A DNA stretch of 14,251 nt. Source: Ornithomonoglobus_A sp034090805 (lineage in GTDB: Bacteria > Bacillota > Clostridia > UBA1381). The notes below the pieces were generated by a model. That model saw only the letters and a program-made list of their open reading frames with translations, was not told the origin of the DNA and ran no database searches. The stretch is from assembly GCA_034090805.1 (NCBI GenBank), contig JAXDRV010000118.1, forward strand, positions 1-14,251. Reading direction: 5' to 3'. This document shows, piece by piece, positions 1 through 8,023 of this stretch. The translations under genes were made by a program, and so were the position numbers. Positions within the stretch are counted from its first letter, which is position 1, and the number at the start of each line of letters is the position of its first letter.

Positions 1-1
1 C

Positions 2-1717
2 TTTGACGAGGCTGTTTTGGATGAAAATTCCGACACGACAAAGCTCAGCAATGAAAAAATGGATAAGCTTTGCTATTTCATTTCAAAGCTTAAGGAAAAC
101 GGTGTTTATTCAAGCTTTTCAATGCTTTCAAAGCGTAAGCTTAAAAGCGGTGACGGCATAGAAGAATATGAGAAATATCCGGAAGGCTACGGTGAAGCGG
201 CATATTTCAGCGAAAGCCTGATTGAACTGCAAAAGAAGTTTAACAGCGATTTCTTCGGATATAAAAATCAGTATACGGGCAAATCACTTGGTGAGGATGA
301 GTCTGTTGTGTTTATTGAACTCATAAACGGAATGTCTCTCTATGACATAAACTACGGCTACGGCAAAAACGGAGTAGGAGCGTCATCGGAGCTTGAAACA
401 CTTAAGGGTTTGTTTAACGATTATCTGATTGAGAAATACAAAACAACGGAGGCGCTTAAAAAGAGCTGGACGGCCGGTTATGATAAAAACGATTATGAAA
501 CCCTTGAGGACAGAACGGTAGAAATTAAGGCTAATTTCAAAAATGTTCTTGTGTCGGATAATTATAAAAAGGATTTGGCAGAATTTTATAACGGAATAAT
601 CAATAATTACTATACCGGTATGAAGGATAAGCTTGCACGATACAATAAGCTTGTAAGTATAAACTCAAACGGTAGTGAATCGACGATTGCCGATACATAT
701 GTAAATTCCGAAACGGATTTCGTTACAAGAAAGTATAACGATGCCGGAATTGTGAATATCAGTGAGAAAATGACGGAGGATTCGATACTGGTTGATTTTA
801 ATCCAATGACGGAATCAAAAACCAACTTTATTGCGGACTTTACCCGAAATGCTGTTGCAAACAAGCCGTACTGTGCAGTTTGGGGAACGGCGGCATATAA
901 TTTGTATCAGGCTCAGCCGTCCGTGCTTATGCCGTTATTTGCCGCAAAGAACAATTGGTCGGCAATACAGCATACATATGCAAACGGAAGCTATGACAGC
1001 GTTGATAAAATTGATGATTTCTATTCGGTATACAATAATCCCACAAAGCTGGCGCTTGCTCCTGTTGCCGCAGCAATATTCTACGGAACGAATGAAAACA
1101 ATACTAATCTACAGAAGGTTGCTAAGGACGATGTAATGAAAAACAATGCTCAAATAGAGCAGGATGTTGACAAGGTATTCATCAACAGCACAAGAATTGC
1201 GTTTTCGGATAGCTCTGCATATTCGCAAAACAAGTCAATGCGTAACATTATAAAGACTGATAATATATATTGGGATTTTAAAAATGGTTTTGTTGACATC
1301 AGAACACCAAAAGCAGAAGCGGTAACAGGTATTTTGGAGGAGCCGGAGGAACTTCCGACATTTAAAATAGATACAATTAATTCATATATCACCGCCGCAT
1401 TGGTTTCGGCAGATGAGAATAATGTTACGTCTGCCAATCATTATATCTTTACGGTGGTCGGAACATCTCAGAATGCAGGAAGTCTTGTTAACTTAGCACG
1501 TCAGAGATTTACAGCTGTCGGAGAAAACGGTATTCTTTGTGAACCGATTATGGGTACTGTAACAATAAAGAGAACCAGAAGTATGCAGGTGTATGCGTTA
1601 AATGCGTCAGGCGAAAGAATAAAGCAGATTTCAGTGACAAAGGATCGATTTGGATACGGGATATTTACACTGTCACAGTCTGACGGTGCATCAACATATG
1701 AAATTGTAATAGGTTAG
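2..1717 (+). CDS. Exported glycoside-hydrolase-like protein, 3' part; catalytic residues apparently lost
   Basis: The frame is open from base 2 to a TAG at 1715-1717, so the 5' end (signal peptide and first part of the fold) lies outside the window. The TTG at 17 is not a convincing start. The sequence follows the pattern of large clostridial cellulase-like TIM-barrel hydrolases: a segment at about 92-108 (counting from base 17) resembling the strand with the acid/base glutamate, a LFNDYLIEKYKTTEALKKSW stretch typical of the family, a PYCAVWGTAAYN segment where the nucleophile strand is expected, and a C-terminal beta-sandwich ending in SGERIKQISV...YEIVIG. Where related enzymes have an asparagine-glutamate pair this protein reads ELINGMSL, and the usual glutamate-tryptophan is replaced by VWGT (about 289-290). 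I infer a non-catalytic sugar-binding pseudoenzyme. Family assignment is from memory of motifs. The gene is followed 11 bases later by an SLH-protein gene. Confidence 0.6.
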   Translation, partial: FDEAVLDENSDTTKLSNEKMDKLCYFISKLKENGVYSSFSMLSKRKLKSGDGIEEYEKYPEGYGEAAYFSESLIELQKKFNSDFFGYKNQYTGKSLGEDESVVFIELINGMSLYDINYGYGKNGVGASSELETLKGLFNDYLIEKYKTTEALKKSWTAGYDKNDYETLEDRTVEIKANFKNVLVSDNYKKDLAEFYNGIINNYYTGMKDKLARYNKLVSINSNGSESTIADTYVNSETDFVTRKYNDAGIVNISEKMTEDSILVDFNPMTESKTNFIADFTRNAVANKPYCAVWGTAAYNLYQAQPSVLMPLFAAKNNWSAIQHTYANGSYDSVDKIDDFYSVYNNPTKLALAPVAAAIFYGTNENNTNLQKVAKDDVMKNNAQIEQDVDKVFINSTRIAFSDSSAYSQNKSMRNIIKTDNIYWDFKNGFVDIRTPKAEAVTGILEEPEELPTFKIDTINSYITAALVSADENNVTSANHYIFTVVGTSQNAGSLVNLARQRFTAVGENGILCEPIMGTVTIKRTRSMQVYALNASGERIKQISVTKDRFGYGIFTLSQSDGASTYEIVIG

Positions 1718-1728
1718 GAGTTAGGGTT

Positions 1729-3444
1729 ATGAAAAAACTTTTTATATTAACTCTCATATCAATATGCACAAGCATAGCAGTATGCAGTGCGGCTGATATT
1801 GAGGTAACAATTAATAATGAAACCGGAGAAGTCAGCGTATCGGGAAGTCCGGGTGCAGGAAATGCCGAGAAAAAAATGATGCTTTACGCATTAAAAGAGG
1901 GAGATGTGCTTACGGGACTGGATTCTGATGAAACTCAAAAGAAAACGGATATTTTTTCGGCGATAGAATACTGTGAAGCTGACAGCGAGGGCAATTATTA
2001 TTTCCCGAATGTTCAGATGAGAAGTGCGGACAGCGGATATATTTTCTACGTAACAGCCGACCACTCCGACGCAATATATCAATCGGAACCGTTATATGTT
2101 ATTTCTAAATCGACTGCGGAGCTGTTAAGCGATGTGTTTGAAAATAAGGACGCAGCATCAATTAAAACTGCAATTAAAAATAACAGCGTAAAGCTTGACG
2201 CTCCGGTGCTTAATCTTATCACCGATGATGCGGCTTTTGAAAAAATTGCACAAAAGCTTGAAAATAAGGAATATGAATCAAATGACGAGATTATTAAAGC
2301 GGTAAATAAAGCGTCATTTGAAACGGCAATGGAAACAACCGTTCCCGCGGCTGTATTGGATATTGTCCTTTATCCGGAACAGAATGCTTCGATGAAGGAA
2401 TATACAGAACTCGCAAACTCCGTAAATCTTATGGCGGAGAAGTCAAAGCTGTCAACCTTTAAGCAAATTGAAAAATTATCGCAGTCCGAGAGAATAAATA
2501 TACTTGAGTCCGTATCAAAGACAGGATATACCGGTTCTGATGATATGTTTGACAAGATAAGCATGGCAGTAATTATGGATCAAATCAAAAACTGCTCCGG
2601 CTACGGTGATATAACAGGTGTTTTATCGGATTATCAGGATGCAATAGAAGGATTTTCATATTCAAGCTACAGCTCAAGCAGATACTTAAATGATTTGAAC
2701 AAAACTCTTTTGACAAAGAGCTTTATAAAAACACAGGAGCTTTCGGACTACATAACAAAATATTATGCCGACAGAGCCGCTTCTGCCGGTAGCTCCGCAG
2801 GAAGCTCCGGGGGGAGCTCAGGCGGCAGCTCGGGCGGCACACCGATAAAAATAGGAAGCAATACCGGCTCGCCGGTGCAGCCTCCGGAGCCTGTTTTGGC
2901 AAACGATGATGAAATTTTTACGGATATTGCCGATGTTGAATGGGCAAAGGAAGCAATTGATTATCTGGCAAAAAAAGGCGCAGTATCAGGCAAGGACAAC
3001 AAGCGGTTTGCGCCCGGTGAGAATGTAAAGCGTGAAGAATTTGTTAAAATGCTGGTGCTTGCATTTGAGTTAAAGAATACCGATAACGGTGAGATAAGCT
3101 TTGGCGATGTTGATAACGGAGAGTGGTATGCTCCGTATATAAAAACCGCATACACTTTAGGTATAGTAAACGGTATTTCCGAAGATGAGTTCGGTATCGG
3201 TTCATATATCTCAAGGCAGGATATGGCAGTTATAATTACAAGAGCGAAAAATATTGAGCTTACAGACAAGACACCGGAGAATAGGTTTACCGATTCGGAG
3301 GCGATAGCCGATTACGCCGGGGCAAGTGTGGATTATCTGCAAAATGCCGGAGTGATAAACGGCTATGAGGACGGAAGCTTCAGACCGAACGGAAATGTTA
3401 CGAGAGCGGAAGCTGCAAAGGTTCTGTACGGATTGTTAAAGTAA
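1729..3444 (+). CDS. SLH-domain cell-surface protein (571 aa)
   Basis: Start ATG at 1729 has a TTAGGAG ribosome binding site overlapping the stop of the previous gene, suggesting translational coupling. Residues 1-21 form a signal peptide (KK, then a hydrophobic core ending CSAAD). Residues about 22-128 look like a beta-sandwich module common in clostridial surface proteins (VSVSGSPGAGNAEKKMMLYA). Residues about 129-349 are mostly helical with no motif I recognise. A Ser/Gly linker (350-370) leads to three SLH modules at about 395-440, 455-505 and 518-571, each with the typical FxDI/FGDV/FTDS opening and an F-P-x-x-x-V-x-R-E/A ending. SLH triplets bind pyruvylated secondary cell-wall polymer and hold proteins on the outer face of Gram-positive cells. 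No enzymatic domain is visible, so a scaffold or glycan-capture role is inferred from the flanking CAZyme-like genes. The SLH assignment is secure; the role is not. Confidence 0.85.
   Translation: MKKLFILTLISICTSIAVCSAADIEVTINNETGEVSVSGSPGAGNAEKKMMLYALKEGDVLTGLDSDETQKKTDIFSAIEYCEADSEGNYYFPNVQMRSADSGYIFYVTADHSDAIYQSEPLYVISKSTAELLSDVFENKDAASIKTAIKNNSVKLDAPVLNLITDDAAFEKIAQKLENKEYESNDEIIKAVNKASFETAMETTVPAAVLDIVLYPEQNASMKEYTELANSVNLMAEKSKLSTFKQIEKLSQSERINILESVSKTGYTGSDDMFDKISMAVIMDQIKNCSGYGDITGVLSDYQDAIEGFSYSSYSSSRYLNDLNKTLLTKSFIKTQELSDYITKYYADRAASAGSSAGSSGGSSGGSSGGTPIKIGSNTGSPVQPPEPVLANDDEIFTDIADVEWAKEAIDYLAKKGAVSGKDNKRFAPGENVKREEFVKMLVLAFELKNTDNGEISFGDVDNGEWYAPYIKTAYTLGIVNGISEDEFGIGSYISRQDMAVIITRAKNIELTDKTPENRFTDSEAIADYAGASVDYLQNAGVINGYEDGSFRPNGNVTRAEAAKVLYGLLK
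2788..2835 (+). repeat. Four 12-base in-frame repeats encoding a Gly-Ser linker
   Basis: Four imperfect 12-base units of the form GGN AGC TCN GSN run head to tail inside the SLH-protein gene, giving residues 354-369 of Gly/Ala-Ser-Ser-Gly type. They form the flexible hinge between the helical region and the cell-wall-binding SLH modules. The stretch is much richer in GC than the gene around it. Because the unit is 12 bases, slippage would change linker length without breaking the frame. Confidence 0.85.
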
Positions 3445-3449
3445 GGAGG
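3443..3449 (+). promoter_or_regulatory. Ribosome binding site of the 907-aa protein gene
   Basis: AAGGAGG begins inside the TAA stop of the upstream SLH gene (3442-3444) and lies 11 bases before the ATG at 3461. It supports that start and suggests that the two genes share a transcript. Confidence 0.75.
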
Positions 3450-3460
3450 CGGTTACGAAT

Positions 3461-6184
3461 ATGAAAAGAGCAATATCATTTATTGCGGCCTGCATACTGT
3501 TGCTTAGTATGAATTTGAACGTATTTGCGGCAATTAACGGCGAAGATACATATAACGAAAAGCTCTACACTGATGCTTGTTTGCTTATAAATTCACTTAA
3601 TGCGGGAGTTTCGGTGAGTGAAAACAGCATAAATTCCGATATAACAAGAATAGAGCTGTTAAGGGATGTATATAAGCTTTTAAATAAAGGAGCACAGCTT
3701 GAAAACACCTATAACGGCAGCTTAGCCCTGACTGATGTGGCGGAGAGCGACAAGGGGTATCTGGAATTTGCGGCATACTGTGGTCTTATAAATTATCGTG
3801 ATATATATTTTTATCCCGATAAAAGTGCGGATTTTCAGTTTGCGGAAAGAACGCTCCTTTGCCTTATAAGCTATTATAATGATAACACAATCAATCGGTC
3901 ATTAAAAAATGATTTGATAAAAGGCATAAGGAACAGTGCTTTCTCAAGCCTTAAGGCGGGGGACGTATACGTTATGATATATAACCTGCTTATGAGCAGC
4001 GAGCCTTACGGTGTTTTTAACGGAACTCCGATATTGAAGGAGTTATACAATATTGAAAAAGCCAAGGTAAAGCTTATAGGTGACTCATTAAGCTCTTACA
4101 GCGGATATGCCGCTGAAGGCAGAGTTAAGGTGGAATTTCAAAACGGCGTGATAGAGGATATGAGCTACTCGGGCGAAACAAAGGAGCTTCTTGGAAGATA
4201 TGTGAATATGTTCTATAACAAAGAAGAGGAATGTATCTCTTTAATGACCCCGTACAAGACAGATGATATTATAGCTGAATTTAACGAGGAGCAGTTTGAA
4301 ACATATGATGCGTCATCGAGAAAAATATACTGGAAAGAATTTAAATCCGGAGACAGGTGGGACTCGACATATGTGCAAAAAAAGGCAGATATTCCGAAGA
4401 GTACCGATATAATTTATAACGGTGTATTTGTATCGGATCAAAACTCCGTATATGATATTCTTGAAAACAACACTGCCAATATCGATAAAATACAGCTTAT
4501 ACGCACAGGCAATACATCAAAAATCGATCTTATTAAAATCGATGCATATACAACTGCATATGTTGAGAATGTAAATACGGACGGATATGCTATACGAGAT
4601 AAGGTAAGCGGCAGGCTTATAATTCTCGATCCGAACGATGATGTTGAGGAGATAACCGTTAAGGATACTGATGACAACCCGATAGCGTTTGGAAGTATTG
4701 CTTCAAAGTCGGTAATATCAATTTTTGACATACCGGGACCGAAGCAGAGATATAAATTAATCGTAAGCAAAAACACAATGGACGGTACAATTTCAACATT
4801 GCAGAGAAATGAAAAAAGACGCAGTATAATTGCAGACGGAATTGAATATCAAATTGCAAACGGTCTTTCGGTGTATGCCGATAATATGCAATTGAATATC
4901 AGCTATATTCTGCATACAGACCACAACGGACTGATTGCCGGTTATGAGATTGGAAGTCTGGGAATAGAGAGTGTCGGCGGAATTATTTCGATGGCATTCA
5001 ACGAAAGCGACTACTCTTTCAACTTCAGAATATATACAATTTCGGGCGAGGTTAAGGAATTTACCACAAGAAATAATTTCAAGGTAAACGGAGTGAAAGC
5101 TGTAGTGAATGACGGTTTCACCATTACAGTAAGAAATGAAGAAGATTTTGACCAAACCATGTCAATCGTTGAATTCAAGAAGTATGTTCAGAAAGGTCTT
5201 GTTCAATACAAGCTTGACGGAGAGGGAAAGATAAGAGATCTTATTATGCCTCGCAAAGGTGCCAAGCCCGGAAATATCGGCTATACAATGGGAATGAATA
5301 ATCCCGAAGGTACAATTTCAAACCCCACAAACGGCAGAATGAGATATAAGCTGAACAATAAGCTTTTTATACCTGATCAGGGTTCAGCTCCCGGTAACTA
5401 TAACTTTGCGGCTGTAAAAGCGGATACCAAGGTAATAAAAATCCCGTCAAGCCAATTGAGTGACAGAGAAAATTATTTTTCGCTGGGTTCTGCCGATGAG
5501 TTCAGAAATGACTATAAGGCACCTGTACTGGCATACACATTTGCCGGTGAAAATGCTGTTACGGCTGATATAATAGCGATTGTACAAGGCGGTTCAAGTG
5601 CTCCGTCCGACACTGTTTTTTACATTGTAAAGAAGATAATGGAATCGGTGAACAAGGAGGATAATATCGGCAACCTGATACAGTGTGTAAATGCACAGAC
5701 GGGCGCAGAGGAGGAATTTACCACTGCAACCAAAAAGTTCCCCGAATACGGCACCGGAACGGATCTTAAAATATCTGTGGGCGATATTATTCAGATAGGT
5801 ACGAATGCTTACGGAGATGCGGCATCGTTTAAGTTAAAATACAGATGCAGTACAAGGGAAGTGGAAAATAAGAATGACACTAACTGGTATGCTGATATGC
5901 GTTTGGTTAAAGGCGAAGTGTACAGTGTCGGCGATTCTCATTTTACATATATATGCCTTCCCAAAAACGAACAAAGCATAGACCCGTCAAAGGAGTATGA
6001 TTTGCAGATAGGAACCTGCAAATCGGTTATTTCGGTTGTGAAAAATGATGACAGAGATGATTATGATATAAAAGTCGGTACTCCGTCAAGTCTGGTGGGC
6101 TACAATGAGAATCCCGATAATTATTCGAGAATTATCTATATAACAATATATGGCGAAGTAAGAGCTTGTATTGAATACAAATAA
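3461..6184 (+). CDS. Large exported protein with degenerate SLH-like N-terminus, body unrecognised (907 aa)
   Basis: The product starts with a clear signal peptide (MKRAISFIAACILLLSMNLN, cleavage near VFAA). Residues about 31-180 resemble three eroded SLH repeats: TRIELLRDVYKLLN, then LTDVAESDKGYLEFAAYCGL with YFYPDKSADFQFAERTLL, then LKAGDVYVMIYNLL. The remaining 700 or so residues look beta-rich, with many short strands, Asp/Asn turns and segments such as STDIIYNGVFVSDQNSVYDI. I see no hydrolase or lyase motif, no transmembrane helix and no C-terminal anchor. It follows the SLH gene by 16 bases and ends just before a terminator, making it the last gene of the exported block. A cell-wall-attached structural or polysaccharide-binding protein is the likeliest reading. 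It may belong to an undescribed family of surface proteins in clostridial glycan loci, but function cannot be deduced from sequence. Confidence 0.7.
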   Translation: MKRAISFIAACILLLSMNLNVFAAINGEDTYNEKLYTDACLLINSLNAGVSVSENSINSDITRIELLRDVYKLLNKGAQLENTYNGSLALTDVAESDKGYLEFAAYCGLINYRDIYFYPDKSADFQFAERTLLCLISYYNDNTINRSLKNDLIKGIRNSAFSSLKAGDVYVMIYNLLMSSEPYGVFNGTPILKELYNIEKAKVKLIGDSLSSYSGYAAEGRVKVEFQNGVIEDMSYSGETKELLGRYVNMFYNKEEECISLMTPYKTDDIIAEFNEEQFETYDASSRKIYWKEFKSGDRWDSTYVQKKADIPKSTDIIYNGVFVSDQNSVYDILENNTANIDKIQLIRTGNTSKIDLIKIDAYTTAYVENVNTDGYAIRDKVSGRLIILDPNDDVEEITVKDTDDNPIAFGSIASKSVISIFDIPGPKQRYKLIVSKNTMDGTISTLQRNEKRRSIIADGIEYQIANGLSVYADNMQLNISYILHTDHNGLIAGYEIGSLGIESVGGIISMAFNESDYSFNFRIYTISGEVKEFTTRNNFKVNGVKAVVNDGFTITVRNEEDFDQTMSIVEFKKYVQKGLVQYKLDGEGKIRDLIMPRKGAKPGNIGYTMGMNNPEGTISNPTNGRMRYKLNNKLFIPDQGSAPGNYNFAAVKADTKVIKIPSSQLSDRENYFSLGSADEFRNDYKAPVLAYTFAGENAVTADIIAIVQGGSSAPSDTVFYIVKKIMESVNKEDNIGNLIQCVNAQTGAEEEFTTATKKFPEYGTGTDLKISVGDIIQIGTNAYGDAASFKLKYRCSTREVENKNDTNWYADMRLVKGEVYSVGDSHFTYICLPKNEQSIDPSKEYDLQIGTCKSVISVVKNDDRDDYDIKVGTPSSLVGYNENPDNYSRIIYITIYGEVRACIEYK

Positions 6185-6208
6185 GTAAAACATATAAATA
6201 ATTCTTTT

Positions 6209-6257
6209 GGGGTGATATTCCGTGCCGTTGTGTCAGCGGCAGTATTCACCCCTTTTT
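6209..6257 (+). terminator. Rho-independent terminator between the exported and cytoplasmic gene blocks
   Basis: GGGGTGA (6209-6215) pairs with TCACCCC (6246-6252). After unequal internal loops, TGCCG (6223-6227) pairs with CGGCA (6237-6241) around a 9-base loop. The hairpin is followed by TTTTTCTT. It sits 25 bases after the stop of the 907-residue protein gene. Only about 35 bases separate the T-tract from the next ATG, with no good -35/-10 pair in them, so the downstream genes depend on read-through or on a promoter overlapping this region. Confidence 0.8.
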
Positions 6258-6292
6258 CTTAATAAAACAATTTTTTTGAAAGGGGATTAACT

Positions 6293-8023
6293 ATGTTATA
6301 TCCACAGATGAACAAATGCCGCAGCTTATACTCACTTGATGGCATATGGCAGTTTTATGCAGACCATTCGGATGATACTTTTGATAATATTTTGTCATGC
6401 GATTTACCGCAGACAAGAAATATAGCCGTTCCGGCAAGCTGGAATGACCAATACGAGGACTTGTTCCAGTTTCATGGAAAGGGCATATACAAAAAGGAAT
6501 TTTACGTGCCGCAGATGTGGTGCGGACAGGAGATATACATACGCTTTGGCAGTGTGAGCGGAAGAGCCAAGGTGTGGATTAATGATGAATATGTAACGGA
6601 GCATATAGGAACGGCTTTGCCGTTCGAGGCGGCAATCACTCCGTATTTAAAATTCGGAGAAAAAAACAAAGTTGTTGTTTTGGCGGACAACACACTCGAT
6701 CCATGGTCATTGCCGCCGGCAACTCTTATGGAAAACGAGGGACGAATGGGATTTGCCCAGTCATATCCGGCTGTACCGTATGATTTCTTCCCGTTCGGAG
6801 GAATACAGAGAAGTGTATATCTTTATACCTCGCCGCAAACAAGAATAGAGGATATTACCATTGTGTCCGAAATAAATAATAAAACCGCCGAAATACAATT
6901 CACTGTTGAATTAAACAACAGCTTTACGGGGATGATTGAAGCGGAGGTGGAGGGTAAAATCGTAAATATTCGTTGTGAATGCGCTAATTCCGCGTCGGGT
7001 AAGATTATTCTCGATAACGTCAGACTATGGGATATAGGCGAGCCTAATCTTTATATTTTGACAGTGCGCCTTATAAACGATACGGTAACAGACGAATATA
7101 AAGAAACCTTCGGTGTGCGTGAGATAAAGGTTGAAAACAACAAACTTATATTAAACGGACGCGAGATATTTCTAAAGGGCTTCGGAAAGCATGAGGATTT
7201 CCATATTATCGGCAAGGGCTTTAACCATGCCGTTACTGTAAAGGATTTTGCGCTTATGAAGGATATAGGAGCGAATTCGTTTAGAACATCTCACTATCCG
7301 TATGATGAAAACATACTCGATATGGCGGATAGGGAGGGTATTCTTGTCATTGCCGAAACCCCGTTTGTGGGATTGAATAACAGAAATTATACGGATGAAG
7401 TTTTAGAAAAGGCTGTATCTGTCATAAATGAAATGATAAAAAGAGATAAAAATCATCCGTCAATAATTATGTGGAGTCTTGCAAATGAACCGATGATAGA
7501 AACAGATGAGGGAGAGAATTTCTTTAAGGTTATGGCAGAAACGGCAAGAAAACTCGACAGCACAAGACCGATAACCTTTGTTGCGTTCTATGAGCCGGAA
7601 AATACAAGAGGTATGCAGTATTACGATATTTGCTGCATAAACAAGTATTACGGCTGGTACGAATGGCCGGGACAGATTGAGGAGTCGCTTGATGAATTTA
7701 TTAAATGTGCGGACCGTTTCCATAAAAAATTCGGAAAAGGGATAATCCTTACCGAGTTCGGGGCGGATGCGATTGCCGGTATACATACCGAGCCGCCGCA
7801 GATGTTCAGTGAAGAATATCAGGCGAAGATGATAAAGCTGCAGTATGAGAAATTCAGAGAGCAGCCGTATGCGATTGGTACTCATGTATGGGCTTTTGCG
7901 GACTTTAAAACGGCACAGACCATTTCAAGAATCGTATTTAACCGCAAGGGCGTGTTCACAAGGGAAAGAGAGCCTAAGATGGCGGCGCATATGCTTAAAG
8001 AGTTATGGAGCGAAGAATTATAA
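6293..8023 (+). CDS. uidA: Beta-glucuronidase, GH2 (576 aa), cytoplasmic
   Basis: Removes terminal beta-glucuronic acid from glucuronides or oligosaccharides with retention of configuration. Start ATG 6293 follows AGGGG by 7 bases and there is no signal peptide. Order: sugar-binding jelly roll (about 1-178), Ig-like domain (179-278), TIM barrel (280-576) opening with LNGREIFLKGFGKHED. The acid/base is E399 in WSLANEP and the nucleophile E488 in ILTEFGAD. NKYYGWY (450-456) matches the active-site tyrosine segment of E. coli GusA. N550 and K552 in NRKGVFTRE form the NxKG signature that reads the uronate carboxylate, separating glucuronidases from beta-galactosidases. These sites lie a constant 14-16 residues before their E. 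coli counterparts. The active-site Loop 1 insertion is missing after ETPFVGLN (355-362), which suggests a no-loop type acting on larger substrates. The gene overlaps the next start by one base. Confidence 0.95.
   Translation: MLYPQMNKCRSLYSLDGIWQFYADHSDDTFDNILSCDLPQTRNIAVPASWNDQYEDLFQFHGKGIYKKEFYVPQMWCGQEIYIRFGSVSGRAKVWINDEYVTEHIGTALPFEAAITPYLKFGEKNKVVVLADNTLDPWSLPPATLMENEGRMGFAQSYPAVPYDFFPFGGIQRSVYLYTSPQTRIEDITIVSEINNKTAEIQFTVELNNSFTGMIEAEVEGKIVNIRCECANSASGKIILDNVRLWDIGEPNLYILTVRLINDTVTDEYKETFGVREIKVENNKLILNGREIFLKGFGKHEDFHIIGKGFNHAVTVKDFALMKDIGANSFRTSHYPYDENILDMADREGILVIAETPFVGLNNRNYTDEVLEKAVSVINEMIKRDKNHPSIIMWSLANEPMIETDEGENFFKVMAETARKLDSTRPITFVAFYEPENTRGMQYYDICCINKYYGWYEWPGQIEESLDEFIKCADRFHKKFGKGIILTEFGADAIAGIHTEPPQMFSEEYQAKMIKLQYEKFREQPYAIGTHVWAFADFKTAQTISRIVFNRKGVFTREREPKMAAHMLKELWSEEL

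Noticed and set aside
1..20. TTG at 17 as the true start of the first gene
   Set aside because: The frame is open to the window edge, no ribosome binding site precedes it, and the sequence begins in mid-domain without a signal peptide, so it is a truncated gene.
7460..7885. A 141-codon open frame on the minus strand inside the glucuronidase gene
   Set aside because: It lies wholly opposite a strongly supported gene, with no recognisable protein and no ribosome binding site; it is a shadow.
8005..8022. ATG 8005 as start of the alpha-galactosidase
   Set aside because: It would add MERRII deeper inside the upstream gene; the TAATG overlap at 8023 is the more typical coupled start. Not excluded.
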